Positions 17,830-27,600 of a DNA stretch of 64,000 nucleotides are shown piece by piece (positions within the stretch are counted from its first letter, which is position 1; every line of letters starts with the position of its first letter). Position numbers and translations under genes: made by a program. Origin of the DNA: Streptococcus cristatus. GTDB taxonomy: Bacteria > Bacillota > Bacilli > Lactobacillales > Streptococcaceae. The stretch spans positions 92,382 to 156,381 of the forward strand of contig NZ_RJNA01000003.1 of the NCBI RefSeq assembly GCF_003943815.1, read 5' to 3'. The notes beneath the pieces were generated by a model. The model saw nothing but the letters and a program-made list of their open reading frames with translations. It was not told the origin of the DNA and did not search any database.

Positions 17830-19725
17830 ATGATTATTTTACAAGCAAACAAGATTGAACGCTCTTTTGCAGGGGAGCTACTTTTTGATAATATCAACCT
17901 GCAGGTGGATGAGAGTGACCGGATTGCACTGGTCGGTAAAAACGGAGCTGGCAAGTCAACCCTGCTCAAGATTTTGGTGGGCGAGGAAGATCCGACTTCT
18001 GGTCAAATCAATAAAAAACGAGACTTGTCCCTGTCCTATCTGGCTCAGGACAGCCGCTTTGAGTCGGAGAATACCATCTACGATGAGATGCTGCTGGTCT
18101 TTGATAGCCTGCGCCAGCAGGAAAAGCGACTACGCCAGATGGAGCTGCAAATGGGAGAATTGTCAGGGGAAGACCTGACGGCTCTCATGACCCAGTACGA
18201 CCAGCTGTCAGAGGACTTTCGCCAGAAAGGTGGGTTTACCTATGAGGCCGACATTCGAGCGATTTTGAATGGCTTCAAGTTTGACCAGTCCATGTGGCAG
18301 ATGAAGATTTCTGAGCTTTCAGGCGGGCAGAATACCCGTCTGGCTCTGGCCAAGATGCTTTTGGAAAAGCCAGAGCTGCTGGTCTTAGACGAGCCAACTA
18401 ACCACTTGGATATCGAGACCATTGCTTGGCTGGAAAATTATTTGGTAAATTATAAAGGCGCCCTCATCATCGTCAGCCACGACCGCTATTTCCTAGACAA
18501 GGTTGCGACCATCACGCTGGACTTGACCAAGCATTCCTTGGATCGCTATGTGGGCAATTACTCTAGCTTTGCGGTCCAAAAGGAGCAGAAGCTGGCTACT
18601 GAAGCCAAGAACTATGAAAAGCAACAGAAAGAAATCGCTGCGCTGGAGGACTTTGTCAATCGCAATCTGGTTCGGGCTTCCACAACCAAGCGGGCTCAGT
18701 CCCGTCGTAAGCAGCTGGAAAAGATGGAGCGTTTGGACAGACCGGAGACTGGTAGTCGCTCGGCCAATATGACCTTCAGATCCGATAAGGTTTCGGGCAA
18801 TGTCGTGCTGACCTTGGAAGATGCGGCTATTGGCTACGGTGAGGAAGTCCTGTCGGAGCCGATTAACCTAGACATTCGCAAGTTTAATGCGGTAGCTATT
18901 GTCGGGCCAAATGGGATTGGAAAGACGACCTTGATTAAATCACTAATCGGTCAAGTTCCCTTCATCAGAGGCAAGGAGCAGTTGGGGGCTAATGTGGAAG
19001 TGGGCTACTATGACCAGACCCAGAGCAAACTGACTGCCAGCAATACGGTACTTGACGAGCTATGGAATGACTTCAAGCTGACGCCAGAGGTCGAGATTCG
19101 CAATCGCTTAGGTGCTTTCCTCTTCTCGGGAGACGATGTCAAGAAGTCTGTCGGCATGCTATCGGGTGGAGAGCGGGCGCGGCTGCTTCTAGCCAAGCTG
19201 TCTATGGAAAACAACAACTTCCTCATCCTAGACGAGCCGACCAACCACCTAGATATTGACAGCAAGGAAGTGCTGGAAAATGCCCTAATTGACTTTGACG
19301 GCACTTTGCTCTTTGTCAGCCACGACCGCTACTTTATCAATCGCGTGGCCACGCAGATAGTTGAGCTTTCTGAAACAGGCTCCACCCTTTATCTGGGTGA
19401 TTATGACTACTATCTGGAGAAAAAGGCAGAGCAGGAAGCCTTGCGTGAGGAGGCGGAGCAGGTTGATTCTGACAAGCCTGCCCCTGCCAATGACTATCAG
19501 CTTCAAAAGGAAAACCAGAAAGAACAGCGCCGGCTGGCTCGCCGCCTAGAGCAATTGGAAGCGCAAATCGAGGACTTGGACAGCCAGATCAGTCAGCTTC
19601 AGGAAGCCATGCAGGCCACCAACGATGCTGGCGAACTCATGGAGAGCCAGCAGCAAATCGACCAGCTGACCGCCAAACAAGAAGAAGCCATGCTAGAATG
19701 GGAAGAACTAGCGGAGAAGGTGTAG
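17830..19725 (+). CDS. ABC-F family ATPase (translation factor type)
   Basis: 631 residues with two ABC domains and no membrane spans, the ABC-F layout of ribosome-binding ATPases. First domain: Walker A GKNGAGKS (residues 36-43), signature LSGGQNTRL, DEPTNHLD. A charged linker rich in RRKQLEKMERLDRP joins the second domain: Walker A GPNGIGKT, signature LSGGERARL, DEPTNHLD. The last 80 residues are a coiled coil (LEQLEAQIEDLDSQISQLQ), as in Uup/YdiF-like members. It probably assists stalled ribosomes; a drug-protection role cannot be excluded. The start lies 7 bp after a -10 box, see the promoter entry. Confidence 0.93.
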   Translation: MIILQANKIERSFAGELLFDNINLQVDESDRIALVGKNGAGKSTLLKILVGEEDPTSGQINKKRDLSLSYLAQDSRFESENTIYDEMLLVFDSLRQQEKRLRQMELQMGELSGEDLTALMTQYDQLSEDFRQKGGFTYEADIRAILNGFKFDQSMWQMKISELSGGQNTRLALAKMLLEKPELLVLDEPTNHLDIETIAWLENYLVNYKGALIIVSHDRYFLDKVATITLDLTKHSLDRYVGNYSSFAVQKEQKLATEAKNYEKQQKEIAALEDFVNRNLVRASTTKRAQSRRKQLEKMERLDRPETGSRSANMTFRSDKVSGNVVLTLEDAAIGYGEEVLSEPINLDIRKFNAVAIVGPNGIGKTTLIKSLIGQVPFIRGKEQLGANVEVGYYDQTQSKLTASNTVLDELWNDFKLTPEVEIRNRLGAFLFSGDDVKKSVGMLSGGERARLLLAKLSMENNNFLILDEPTNHLDIDSKEVLENALIDFDGTLLFVSHDRYFINRVATQIVELSETGSTLYLGDYDYYLEKKAEQEALREEAEQVDSDKPAPANDYQLQKENQKEQRRLARRLEQLEAQIEDLDSQISQLQEAMQATNDAGELMESQQQIDQLTAKQEEAMLEWEELAEKV

Positions 19726-19752
19726 TTTTCTAATTTGCGTAAGGAGAACATG

Positions 19753-20109
19753 ATGGCGACTGAAAATGATTGGTTTATGAAGCAGATTAAAGGTGTAGCC
19801 GACATGATTGGTACAACTTTGCGCCTACAGATTCAGAATTTAGATTTGGGGCAGTATGAGGATGAGGAAGGAAGACTCATCAACGGGGCTCGCTATCTTC
19901 AGCAAGTCTTACAAGAGCAGCGCTTTGAAGAGGCCATTTCTTTTGTTGAAGAGCAGATGAAACGCCTACCTCTTCATCAGTATGATTTATTGGTTGATTG
20001 GCTGATTTCCTACTTAAGACAATTAGATTTTTCCGTGAAAGAAGATCAAGGATTCGACGAAGGGTACTTGCAAGAGTTAGAAAGGTACTTAAAGGAATTG
20101 AAGTGGTAA
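19753..20109 (+). CDS. Small DUF6483-like protein
   Basis: 118 residues from the ATG at 19753, which has AAGGAG at a good 6-bp spacing (the ATG at 19750 is too close). It begins MATENDWFMKQIKGVADMIG, then helix pairs resembling tetratricopeptide-like units (RYLQQVLQEQRFEEAISFVEEQ). The NDWFMKQI start recalls DUF6483, of unknown function; moderate confidence. It starts 27 bp after the ABC-F gene and ends 4 bp before rgg, so it is probably co-transcribed with rgg. Confidence 0.7.
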   Translation: MATENDWFMKQIKGVADMIGTTLRLQIQNLDLGQYEDEEGRLINGARYLQQVLQEQRFEEAISFVEEQMKRLPLHQYDLLVDWLISYLRQLDFSVKEDQGFDEGYLQELERYLKELKW

Positions 20110-20113
20110 ACAA

Positions 20114-20977
20114 ATGGAAGATTTAGGTAAAGTTTTTCGTGATTTTCGTTTAAATGGGCATTATTCTTTGAAGGAAGCAGCTGGTCAGGTTTGCTCGACC
20201 TCTCAGCTGTCTCGTTTTGAGTTGGGTGAGTCGGACATGACTCTCTCGAAATTTTTAGATCTTTTGGATAATATTCATGTGACCCTTGAAAATTTTATGG
20301 ATAAGGCCCGGAATTTCCAGCAGCATGAGCACGTGGCCATGATGGGGAAGATTATCCCTCTTTACTACTCAAATGACATCAAGGGATTTCAGGACTTGCA
20401 AGCGGAGCAGTTGGAAAAGGCCAAGGCCAGCAAGGCGCCTCTTTACTATGAGCTGAATTGGATTTTGATGCAGGGCTTGATTTGTCAGCGGGACAGTCAG
20501 TTTCACATGAGGCAAGAGGATTTAGATAAGGTGGCTGATTATCTCTTCCAAGTAGAAGATTGGACTATGTATGAGCTTATTCTCTTTGGCAATCTCTATA
20601 GCTTCTATGATGTGGACTATGTCTACCGTCTGGGCAAGGAAGTTATGGAGCGAGAGGACTATTACAAAGAAATCGGTCGCCATAAGAGATTGGTCTTGAT
20701 TCTAGCTCTCAATTGTTACCAGCATTGTTTGGAAAGTCGTTCTTTTGATAAGGCAAGTTACTTTGAGGCTTACGTAGAGAAAATCATTGGCAAAGGCATC
20801 AAACTCTATGAACGCAATGTATTCCTCTATCTAAAGGGTTTTGCTGCTTACCAGAAGAGACAGAAGAAGGAGGGAATCAAGCAAATGCAGGAAGCCATGC
20901 ACATCTTTGAAGTGCTGGAACTACCTGAGCAGGTCGCCTATTATCAAGAGCATTTCGATAAGTTTGTGAAAGTATAA
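20114..20977 (+). CDS. Rgg/MutR-family transcriptional regulator
   Basis: 287 residues: an N-terminal XRE helix-turn-helix (about 8-60, SLKEAAGQVCSTSQLSRFELGESDMTL, shortened here to the recognition part CSTSQLSRFELGES) and a helical TPR-like C-terminal domain that in this family binds short peptide pheromones. No small pheromone gene (SHP type) is evident beside it. The next gene is an interrupted MFS transporter, the likely regulated partner. A short inverted repeat follows the stop. Confidence 0.88.
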   Translation: MEDLGKVFRDFRLNGHYSLKEAAGQVCSTSQLSRFELGESDMTLSKFLDLLDNIHVTLENFMDKARNFQQHEHVAMMGKIIPLYYSNDIKGFQDLQAEQLEKAKASKAPLYYELNWILMQGLICQRDSQFHMRQEDLDKVADYLFQVEDWTMYELILFGNLYSFYDVDYVYRLGKEVMEREDYYKEIGRHKRLVLILALNCYQHCLESRSFDKASYFEAYVEKIIGKGIKLYERNVFLYLKGFAAYQKRQKKEGIKQMQEAMHIFEVLELPEQVAYYQEHFDKFVKV

Positions 20978-20995
20978 TTTCCCGAATATGGGAAA
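20978..20995 (+). promoter_or_regulatory. Inverted repeat after rgg
   Basis: TTTCCC-GAATAT-GGGAAA directly after the rgg stop. It may be a weak terminator or an operator for the transporter promoter (-10 TACAAT at 21022-21027). Confidence 0.5.
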
Positions 20996-21055
20996 AACAA
21001 AGAACCTCCCTCTATTTCTGATACAATAGTTTCAGAAATGGAAGGAGGTATTTTT

Positions 21056-22237
21056 ATGAATCGACAGGCAACACAGCTTATTACACGGGCTGCTATTAAT
21101 AAAATTGGAAATATGCTCTATGACTATGGAAACAGCATCTGGCTTGCTTCTTTGGGAGCTCTAGGACAGACGGTCTTGGGCATTTATTAGATATCGGAAC
21201 TAGTCACTTCTATCTTATTCAATCCTTTGGGTGGGGCCATTACGGATCGCTTTTCCAGACGGAAGGTGCTGATGGTAACGGACTTGATTTGTGCTGGACT
21301 TTGTCTGCTGATTTCTTTTATTTCTAATGACCGACTCATGATTGGAGCCCTGATTTTTGCCAATGTGGTCCAGGCTATAGCCTTTGCTTTTTCTCGACCA
21401 GCTAATAAGTCTTACATTACAGAGATTGTGGACAAGGAAGACATCGTGGCCTACAATTCTCATCTGGAATTAGCTTTGCAGGTTATCAGTGTTTCAGCTC
21501 CAGTTTTGTCTTTTATCGTGATGCAGTATGCAAATCTACGAATGACCCTTCAGCTAGATGCCCTTAGCTTCTTTCTGGCTTTTGCCTTGGTTTATTTTCT
21601 GCCCAATCATGAGCCAAGCAAGCAGAAGTCTCCCATCAATCTTGGAAATATCCTGAGAGATATCAAGGAAGGTTTAGTTTATATCCGCCAGCAAAAAGAA
21701 ATTTTCTTTCTGCTTTTGGTAGCTTCTGCAGTTAACTTTTTCTTTGCAGCTTTTAATTATCTATTGCCTTTCACCAATCAGCTCTATGAAAAGACAGGCT
21801 CTTATGCAACTATTCTGAGTTTGGGTGCTATAGGATCAATCATTGGAGCCATTCTAGCTAGCAAGGTTAAGGCCAGTATGGGAAATTTACTTGTAGCCCT
21901 GCTATTGACCGGTGTCGGAGTCGCAGTCATGGGCGTCTCAGCCTTGATAACGGTTCATCCCTATTTTTCTTATTCTGGTAATCTTATCTGTGAGCTCTTT
22001 ATGACTGTGTTCAACATTCATTTCTTCAGCCAGGTTCAGACCAAGGTGGACAAGCAGTATCTAGGCCGCGTTTTCTCAACGATCTACACGCTGGCAATTC
22101 TTTTCATGCCTCCTGCGACTTTTCTGATGACGCTTCTGCCGAGTGTCCACACCCTTTCCTTTCTTCTGATTGGTCTGGGGGTAATAGGACTGGCTTTGAT
22201 TTCCTATCTTTATCAAAAGAGAATACAAAGAGACTAG
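21056..22237 (+). pseudogene. MFS transporter interrupted by one amber codon
   Basis: The gene starts at 21056 with a strong GGAAGGAGG site and encodes MNRQATQLITRAAINKIGNM and so on for 44 codons up to LGIY, then TAG at 21188-21190, and continues in the same frame as ISELVTSILFNPLGGAITDRFSRRK to the end (394 codons in all). The expected residue at the TAG is Gln (CAG), so a single C-to-T change explains it. The rest is a normal 12-span MFS exporter of the macrolide-efflux-like type. No frameshift is seen. It could be a real strain mutation, a sequencing error, or read through at low level. An internal restart is possible but would lose the first helix. Confidence 0.85.
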
Positions 22238-22264
22238 GTTGGAGTGATTTCCAACCTAGTTTAA
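22233..22264 (+). terminator. Terminator after the MFS gene
   Basis: ACTAGGTTGG/CCAACCTAGT stem with 8-base loop overlapping the stop codon, followed by TTTAAT. Confidence 0.85.
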
Positions 22265-22343
22265 TGTTTTGTCTTGCAAATCTTCAGCTGAGAATTTTTA
22301 AATTCATTACCAGCCTAATTTGGATCAGAACTCTATTTCCAAT

Positions 22344-22406
22344 CTACCAGCTCAAATCGGCTGAAAGATCAGGAGTGCTGGAGATTTGAATAGCTGGTAG
22401 AAAAAT
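22344..22406 (+). other. Long hairpin in the intergenic region before the thioesterase gene
   Basis: CTACCAGCTCAAATC (22344-22358) pairs with GATTTG-AAT-AGCTGGTAG (22383-22400) with one 3-base bulge, followed by AAAAATTTTTT. It resembles an attenuator or orphan terminator. The remaining intergenic bases show no gene. Confidence 0.6.
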
Positions 22407-22493
22407 TTTTTCCATTGGAACGTGCATATAATCATTGTTCCTTTGTAGTAAAAGTAGTATGATGAAGTATAAGCAAAATTAATGGAGTGAGGA

Positions 22494-22898
22494 ATGAAAG
22501 ATTTTCATTTTGATGCAATTTCGGCATTTGAAAACTATAAAATTGAGGAGGCCAAAGATGGCCATGTTTTAGTAACGACAGAGGTCGTCCCCTCTTCTCT
22601 AAACTATTATGGCAATGCACATGGAGGCTACTTGTTCACCTTGTGCGATCAGATAAGTGGTTTGGTTGTCATTTCACAAGGAGCTGACGCTGTGACCTTG
22701 CAATCTTCCATCAATTATCTTAAAGCGGCTAAACTAGGCGATACTCTAAGCATTGAGGGGAATTGTGTCCATACCGGACGGACGACTAGAGTGGTGGATG
22801 TAGATATTGTCAACCAAGATGGGAAGAATGTCTGCAAGGGGACTTTTACCATGTTTGTCACTGGCGAAAGGGGAGAAAATGCACAAGTTAGAATATAA
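22494..22898 (+). CDS. PaaI-type hotdog thioesterase
   Basis: 134 residues of the hotdog fold. NYYGNAHGGYLFTLCDQ near residues 38-54 is the characteristic helix start with the catalytic Asn/Gly-Gly region (xNxHGG), and SSINYLKAAKLGDTL is the following strand. It hydrolyses an acyl-CoA; which one is unknown. GGAGTGAGGA lies upstream. Its last 20 bases overlap the start of the HAD gene, so the two are co-translated. Confidence 0.88.
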   Translation: MKDFHFDAISAFENYKIEEAKDGHVLVTTEVVPSSLNYYGNAHGGYLFTLCDQISGLVVISQGADAVTLQSSINYLKAAKLGDTLSIEGNCVHTGRTTRVVDVDIVNQDGKNVCKGTFTMFVTGERGENAQVRI

Positions 22899-23640
22899 AC
22901 ATTATCTTTTTGACTTTTACGGAACACTAGTAGATATCCGGACTGATGAAGATGATCCGACTTTATGGTTGTATCTTTCCCGCATCTATGCAGCATATGG
23001 AGCAGATTATCAGCCAGAAGACTTGAAAAAGAAATATGGACAATTGGTAGTAGAGCAGGAAAAAAAGATAGCTCAAGAGAAAGGCGTTGTCTATCCAGAG
23101 GTTGATTTGTTGGCGGTTTTCATTCAACTTTTGCAGGAAGCTCCAACTAAGCATGAAACCCAGACTCCACTTCCAGATGTGCAGGCTTGGGGAGAGCAGT
23201 TGGCCGTGACTTTTCGGAGTTTGTCCCGTCGTCATCTCTATGCTTATCCGAACACCCTCAAAGTTTTAAAGGCCATTAAGGACCAGGGAGGCAATATTAT
23301 TTTGCTATCCAATGCTCAAAGAGCTTTTACAATGCCAGAAATTGAATTGACGGGTTGTGCTCCCTATCTGGACAAAGTTTATATTTCTTCGGATTATCAG
23401 ATCAAAAAACCACAAGCAGAATGGCTAGAGCTTGTGTTGGAAGAGAATCAGCTTAATCCAGAAGATACGGTTATGGTTGGCAATGATTTTTCCACAGATA
23501 TGGCTATTGCTGAAGCTGTTGGGATTGATGGAGTGTTGTTGGACACTTTCCCATACTCGGATGCAGAGATAGACAAGCTCAATAAAATGCAGGCCAGAGT
23601 CATTACAGATATAGAAGAACTGCTGGAAAATAGGAAGTAA
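22879..23640 (+). CDS. HAD phosphatase (YjjG-like)
   Basis: 253 residues from the ATG at 22879, which has AGGGGAG upstream inside the thioesterase gene. Motif I is DFYGTLVD, with Tyr where most HAD phosphatases have the second Asp, a substitution also seen in haloacid-dehalogenase-like members, so the reaction may not be ordinary phosphate release. Motif II is LLSNAQ, motif III the Lys in KKPQAEW, motif IV GNDFSTDM. A helical cap lies at residues 20-100. Nucleotide phosphatase activity is a guess. Confidence 0.82.
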   Translation: MHKLEYKHYLFDFYGTLVDIRTDEDDPTLWLYLSRIYAAYGADYQPEDLKKKYGQLVVEQEKKIAQEKGVVYPEVDLLAVFIQLLQEAPTKHETQTPLPDVQAWGEQLAVTFRSLSRRHLYAYPNTLKVLKAIKDQGGNIILLSNAQRAFTMPEIELTGCAPYLDKVYISSDYQIKKPQAEWLELVLEENQLNPEDTVMVGNDFSTDMAIAEAVGIDGVLLDTFPYSDAEIDKLNKMQARVITDIEELLENRK

Positions 23641-23667
23641 AAGATACCTTTAAGGTCTTTAAACGGT

Positions 23668-23733
23668 TTATTCACAGCCAAAACTGTGGATAACTCAGAG
23701 AAACATTACGATTTGATAAAAAATTGTGGATAA
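23668..23733. promoter_or_regulatory. DnaA-box cluster upstream of tpiA
   Basis: Two perfect DnaA boxes on the minus strand (TGTGGATAA at 23685-23693 and 23725-23733, 40 bp apart) and one near-match on the plus strand (TTATTCACA, 23668-23676). The second perfect box ends close to where the tpiA -35 should be. No replication genes are nearby, so this is not oriC; it could control tpiA or titrate DnaA. Confidence 0.8.
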
Positions 23734-23755
23734 CCTTTATTAATTTGCTTTCTTA

Positions 23756-23764
23756 TGATATAAT
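23756..23764 (+). promoter_or_regulatory. tpiA promoter, extended -10
   Basis: TGATATAAT; the -35 (TTTATT, 23736-23741) is poor. It lies 23 bp after the last DnaA box. Confidence 0.75.
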
Positions 23765-23799
23765 AGCCCATATAAATAAAAATAGAAGAGGTATGTGAA

Positions 23800-24558
23800 A
23801 TGTCACGTAAACCATTTATCGCTGGTAACTGGAAAATGAACAAAAATCCAGAAGAAGCAAAAGCATTCGTTGAAGCCGTAGCATCAAAACTTCCTTCATC
23901 AGACCTTGTTGAAGCAGGTATCGCAGCTCCTGCAGTTGATTTGACAACTGTTCTTGCTGCTGCAAAAGGTTCAAACCTTAAAGTTGCTGCTCAAAACTGC
24001 TACTTTGAAAATGCAGGTGCTTTCACTGGTGAAACAAGCCCACAAGTTTTGAAAGAAATCGGTACTGACTACGTTGTTATCGGTCACTCAGAACGCCGTG
24101 ACTACTTCCATGAAACTGACGAAGACATCAACAAAAAAGCAAAAGCAATCTTTGCAAACGGTATGCTTCCAATCATTTGTTGTGGTGAAAGCCTTGAAAC
24201 TTACGAAGCTGGTAAAGCGGCTGAATTCGTAGGTGCTCAAGTATCTGCTGCTTTGGCTGGCTTGACAGCTGAACAAGTTGCTGCATCAGTTATCGCTTAT
24301 GAGCCAATCTGGGCTATCGGTACTGGTAAATCAGCTTCACAAGACGACGCACAAAAAATGTGTAAAGTCGTTCGTGACGTTGTAGCTGCTGACTTTGGTC
24401 AAGAAGTTGCGGACAAAGTTCGTGTTCAATACGGTGGTTCTGTTAAACCTGAAAACGTAGCTTCATACATGGCTTGCCCAGACGTTGATGGTGCCCTTGT
24501 TGGTGGAGCGTCACTTGAAGCTGAAAGTTTCTTAGCTCTTCTTGATTTTGTGAAATAA
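23800..24558 (+). CDS. tpiA: Triosephosphate isomerase
   Basis: 252 residues. Glycolytic enzyme joining dihydroxyacetone phosphate and glyceraldehyde-3-phosphate. GNWKMN holds the active-site Asn and Lys, VIGHSERR the electrophilic His, [11 protein letters not shown] the catalytic Glu and the flexible loop 6. Codon use is biased toward a small set, as expected of a highly expressed gene. AGAGGT precedes the start, and a terminator follows. Confidence 0.98.
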   Translation: MSRKPFIAGNWKMNKNPEEAKAFVEAVASKLPSSDLVEAGIAAPAVDLTTVLAAAKGSNLKVAAQNCYFENAGAFTGETSPQVLKEIGTDYVVIGHSERRDYFHETDEDINKKAKAIFANGMLPIICCGESLETYEAGKAAEFVGAQVSAALAGLTAEQVAASVIAYEPIWAIGTGKSASQDDAQKMCKVVRDVVAADFGQEVADKVRVQYGGSVKPENVASYMACPDVDGALVGGASLEAESFLALLDFVK

Positions 24559-24572
24559 GAATAACAATAAAT

Positions 24573-24605
24573 GGCTTGTCGCCTTAAAGGTGGCAAGCTT
24601 TTTAA
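24573..24605 (+). terminator. tpiA terminator
   Basis: GCTTGtCgCC/GGtGgCAAGC imperfect stem, loop TTAAA, then TTTTT. Confidence 0.85.
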
Positions 24606-24622
24606 AAGTTTGGAGATAAAAG

Positions 24623-27600
24623 GTGAAATCAAAGGAACTTATCTATTTAGCCAGTACAGCTATATTGCTAGCAGCAACGGCTAACGTAGTACAGGCAGAA
24701 GAAAATACGCCGACAACCACAGACCCTGAAGTAGCTAAGGCAGAACTTCAAGTAGAAAAGGATCATCAACCTCAGCAGGTAGCCTTACCAGAAGCGGTAT
24801 CCACAGATCGTCAAGTCAAACAAGAAAGCTCGGTCGCAAAAGCGGAAGCTAGTCCAGTATACAAGGCACCAGAAAATCTGGCACCTGCTGCTAGTCTGGT
24901 CAAGGAGAATGTACCAGAAAATATAGCTAGTGAACAAGCAAAGGCAGCTGCTTCTGAAGCGATTCAGAATCCAGTAAAGGCTGAGCAGATTTCCCCAGCG
25001 ATCAGCGCCAGTCCTGTATCTAAAAAAGGAAGTACTTCTTTTTATAATGCAGCTTCTTCAGCAGGACAAACAGCGCGTGGCAATTCACAAGCAGAAATCA
25101 AGGGCTCTACCTTTGTGGATGTGAGTAGTCATAACGGCCATATCAGCGTAGAAGACTATCGCCAATTAGCATCCAAAGGTGTCGGCGGTGTCGTTGTCAA
25201 ACTGACAGAAGGAACCCACTATACAAATCCTTATGCTGAGTCTCAGGTTCGAAATGCGCAAGCAGCTGGTTTGCAAGTATCAACCTATGCCTTCTCGCAT
25301 TATACAAGTGATGCAGAAGCCAGAGCAGAGGCCCGTTACTATTCTGCTTTTGCTAATAAACTGTCCTTGCCTAAAAATACAGTCATGGTCAATGACATGG
25401 AAGATCCTAAAATGCAATCGGGGATCAACCAGCATACTCAGGCTTGGGCAGATGAAATGCGCAAGCAGGGATATACAAATCTGATGTATTACACGAGCGC
25501 TAGCTGGGTTGACCAGAATAACCTACGCCACAAAGGTTCAATTAATACATCTCTCTTTGGTCTTGATAATTTTTGGATTGCTCAGTATCCAGCACCTAAG
25601 CTGAGTGCAAATGATGCTAAAAATTTGAAGTACAATAGCAGAGCAGGAGCTTGGCAATTTACTTCTCAAGCGCAGCTGCTTTCTGGTAAGCATGTTTTCG
25701 ACCAAAGTATTGACTACTCTGGTAGATTTACAGCTAGAGCTACTTTGGTCAAACAACCGCTGACAGGTAAGATTAGTATTCAAAATAATAATCCAAAAAC
25801 TGGCACATTTGATGTTGTTGTTTCCGAAGTTTCCGCACCACATGGAGTTCAGGAAGTTAAACTTCCGACTTGGTCTAGTGAGCGTGGGCAAGATGATATT
25901 GTTTGGTACACTGCAACGAAGCAAGCCAACGGAACTTATAAGCTGACAGTTAATGCTGCCAACCATAAAGGTTCTACGGGCGAATACAATGTTCATTTGT
26001 ATTACGTTCAAGGTGACGGCAAGTTAGTCGGAGTCGGTGGTACAACGACTAAGGTTTCAGTTGCGAAACCAGAAGGCAAGCTGACTATTACCAACAACGA
26101 TCCGAAGACTGGTACATTCGATGTGATCGTGTCCGAGGTTTCTAGCCCGCAAGGTGTTCGTGAAGTCTTGCTTCCAACTTGGTCAAATGAGAATGGCCAA
26201 GATGACATCATCTGGCATAAGGCGCAGAAACAGTCAGACGGTACATATAAATTCACGGTTCGAGCCAGCGAGCATAAGAATTCTGTCGGCGACTACAGTG
26301 TTCACTTGTACTATGTCCAAAACGATGGCAAGATGGTTGGCGTTGGTGGTACAACGACTAAGGTTAGTCTTGCTTCCGTTGCTAAACCAGAAGGCAAGCT
26401 GACTATTGCCAACAACGATCCTAAGACTGGTACTTTCGACGTGATCGTGTCCGAAGTTTCTAGCCCGCAAGGGGTTCGTGAAGTCTTGCTTCCAACTTGG
26501 TCCAATGATCAAGGTCAGGATGACATCATCTGGCACAAGGCTCAAAGACAGACAGACGGTACTTATAAATTTACTGTCCGTGCCAGTGAGCACAAAAACT
26601 CTGTCGGCGACTACAGTGTCCACTTGTACTATATCCAAAATGACGGCAAGATGGTCGGCGTTGGTGGCACAACGACTAAGGTCTCAGTTGCTAAACCAGA
26701 AGGCAAGCTGACTATTGCCAACAACAATCCCAAGACCGGTACTTTCGACGTGATCGTGTCCGAGGTGTCTAGCCCGCAAGGTGTTCGTGAAGTCTTACTT
26801 CCAACTTGGTCACATGAGCAAGGTCAGGATGACATCATCTGGCACAAGGCACAAAGACAGTCAGACGGCACTTATAAATTCACCGTCCGTGCTAGCGAAC
26901 ACAAAAATTCTGTCGGCGACTACAGTGTCCACTTGTACTATGTCCAAAACGACGGTAAGATGGTCGGTGTTGGTGGCACAACAACTAAGGTTTCCATTGC
27001 GACAGGGGAGAAACCACAGGGAAAAATCAGTATCCAAAATAAAAACAATGAAACTGGTGAATTTGATATCGTCGTTTCTGGTGTTGTAGCTCCAGAAGGT
27101 GTCAAAACTGTCTATTTGCCAACTTGGTCCAGTCAAAATGGACAAGATGATATTCAGTGGTATACGGCGGAACGCCAGGCTGATGGTACTTATCGTAAGC
27201 ATGTTTACGCACGTGACCATAAGAATAATGCAGGCGAGTACAATGTTCACTTGTATTACTTAAATAATCAAAATCAGCTGCAAGGAGCTGGTGGAGAAAA
27301 GACCTCTATCTTTGTGAACCGTCCTCAGGCAGCTAGTCAACGAGACCGTGTTCTTGCGGCGGCAGCTGCAATGGTAGGTGTCAGGGGAGGTAGTGCTGAG
27401 CATCAGCGCTTGGTCAACGATTATAACAGTGTCAGACCGCTGCCAGTTGGCTACGCTGTAAAAAACACAGATGACTGGTGCGACATTTTCACGACAGTTA
27501 TTTTCCAAAGAGAAGGCTTGAGCGATCTCATCGGTCGCGAATGCGGTGTTGAGCGCCATATTCACATCTTTAAACGTCTAGGTATTTGGAATGAAGATGG

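Noticed and set aside
20981..20992. CCGAATA as a competence cin-box before the MFS gene
   Set aside because: The match to TACGAATA is partial and it is better explained as part of an inverted repeat.
23668..23733. DnaA boxes as a replication origin
   Set aside because: No dnaA, dnaN or AT-rich unwinding region; the flanks are a HAD gene and tpiA.
25538..27250. Long minus-strand ORFs within the lysin gene
   Set aside because: They are shadows repeated with each Bsp-like unit and lack starts with ribosome sites.
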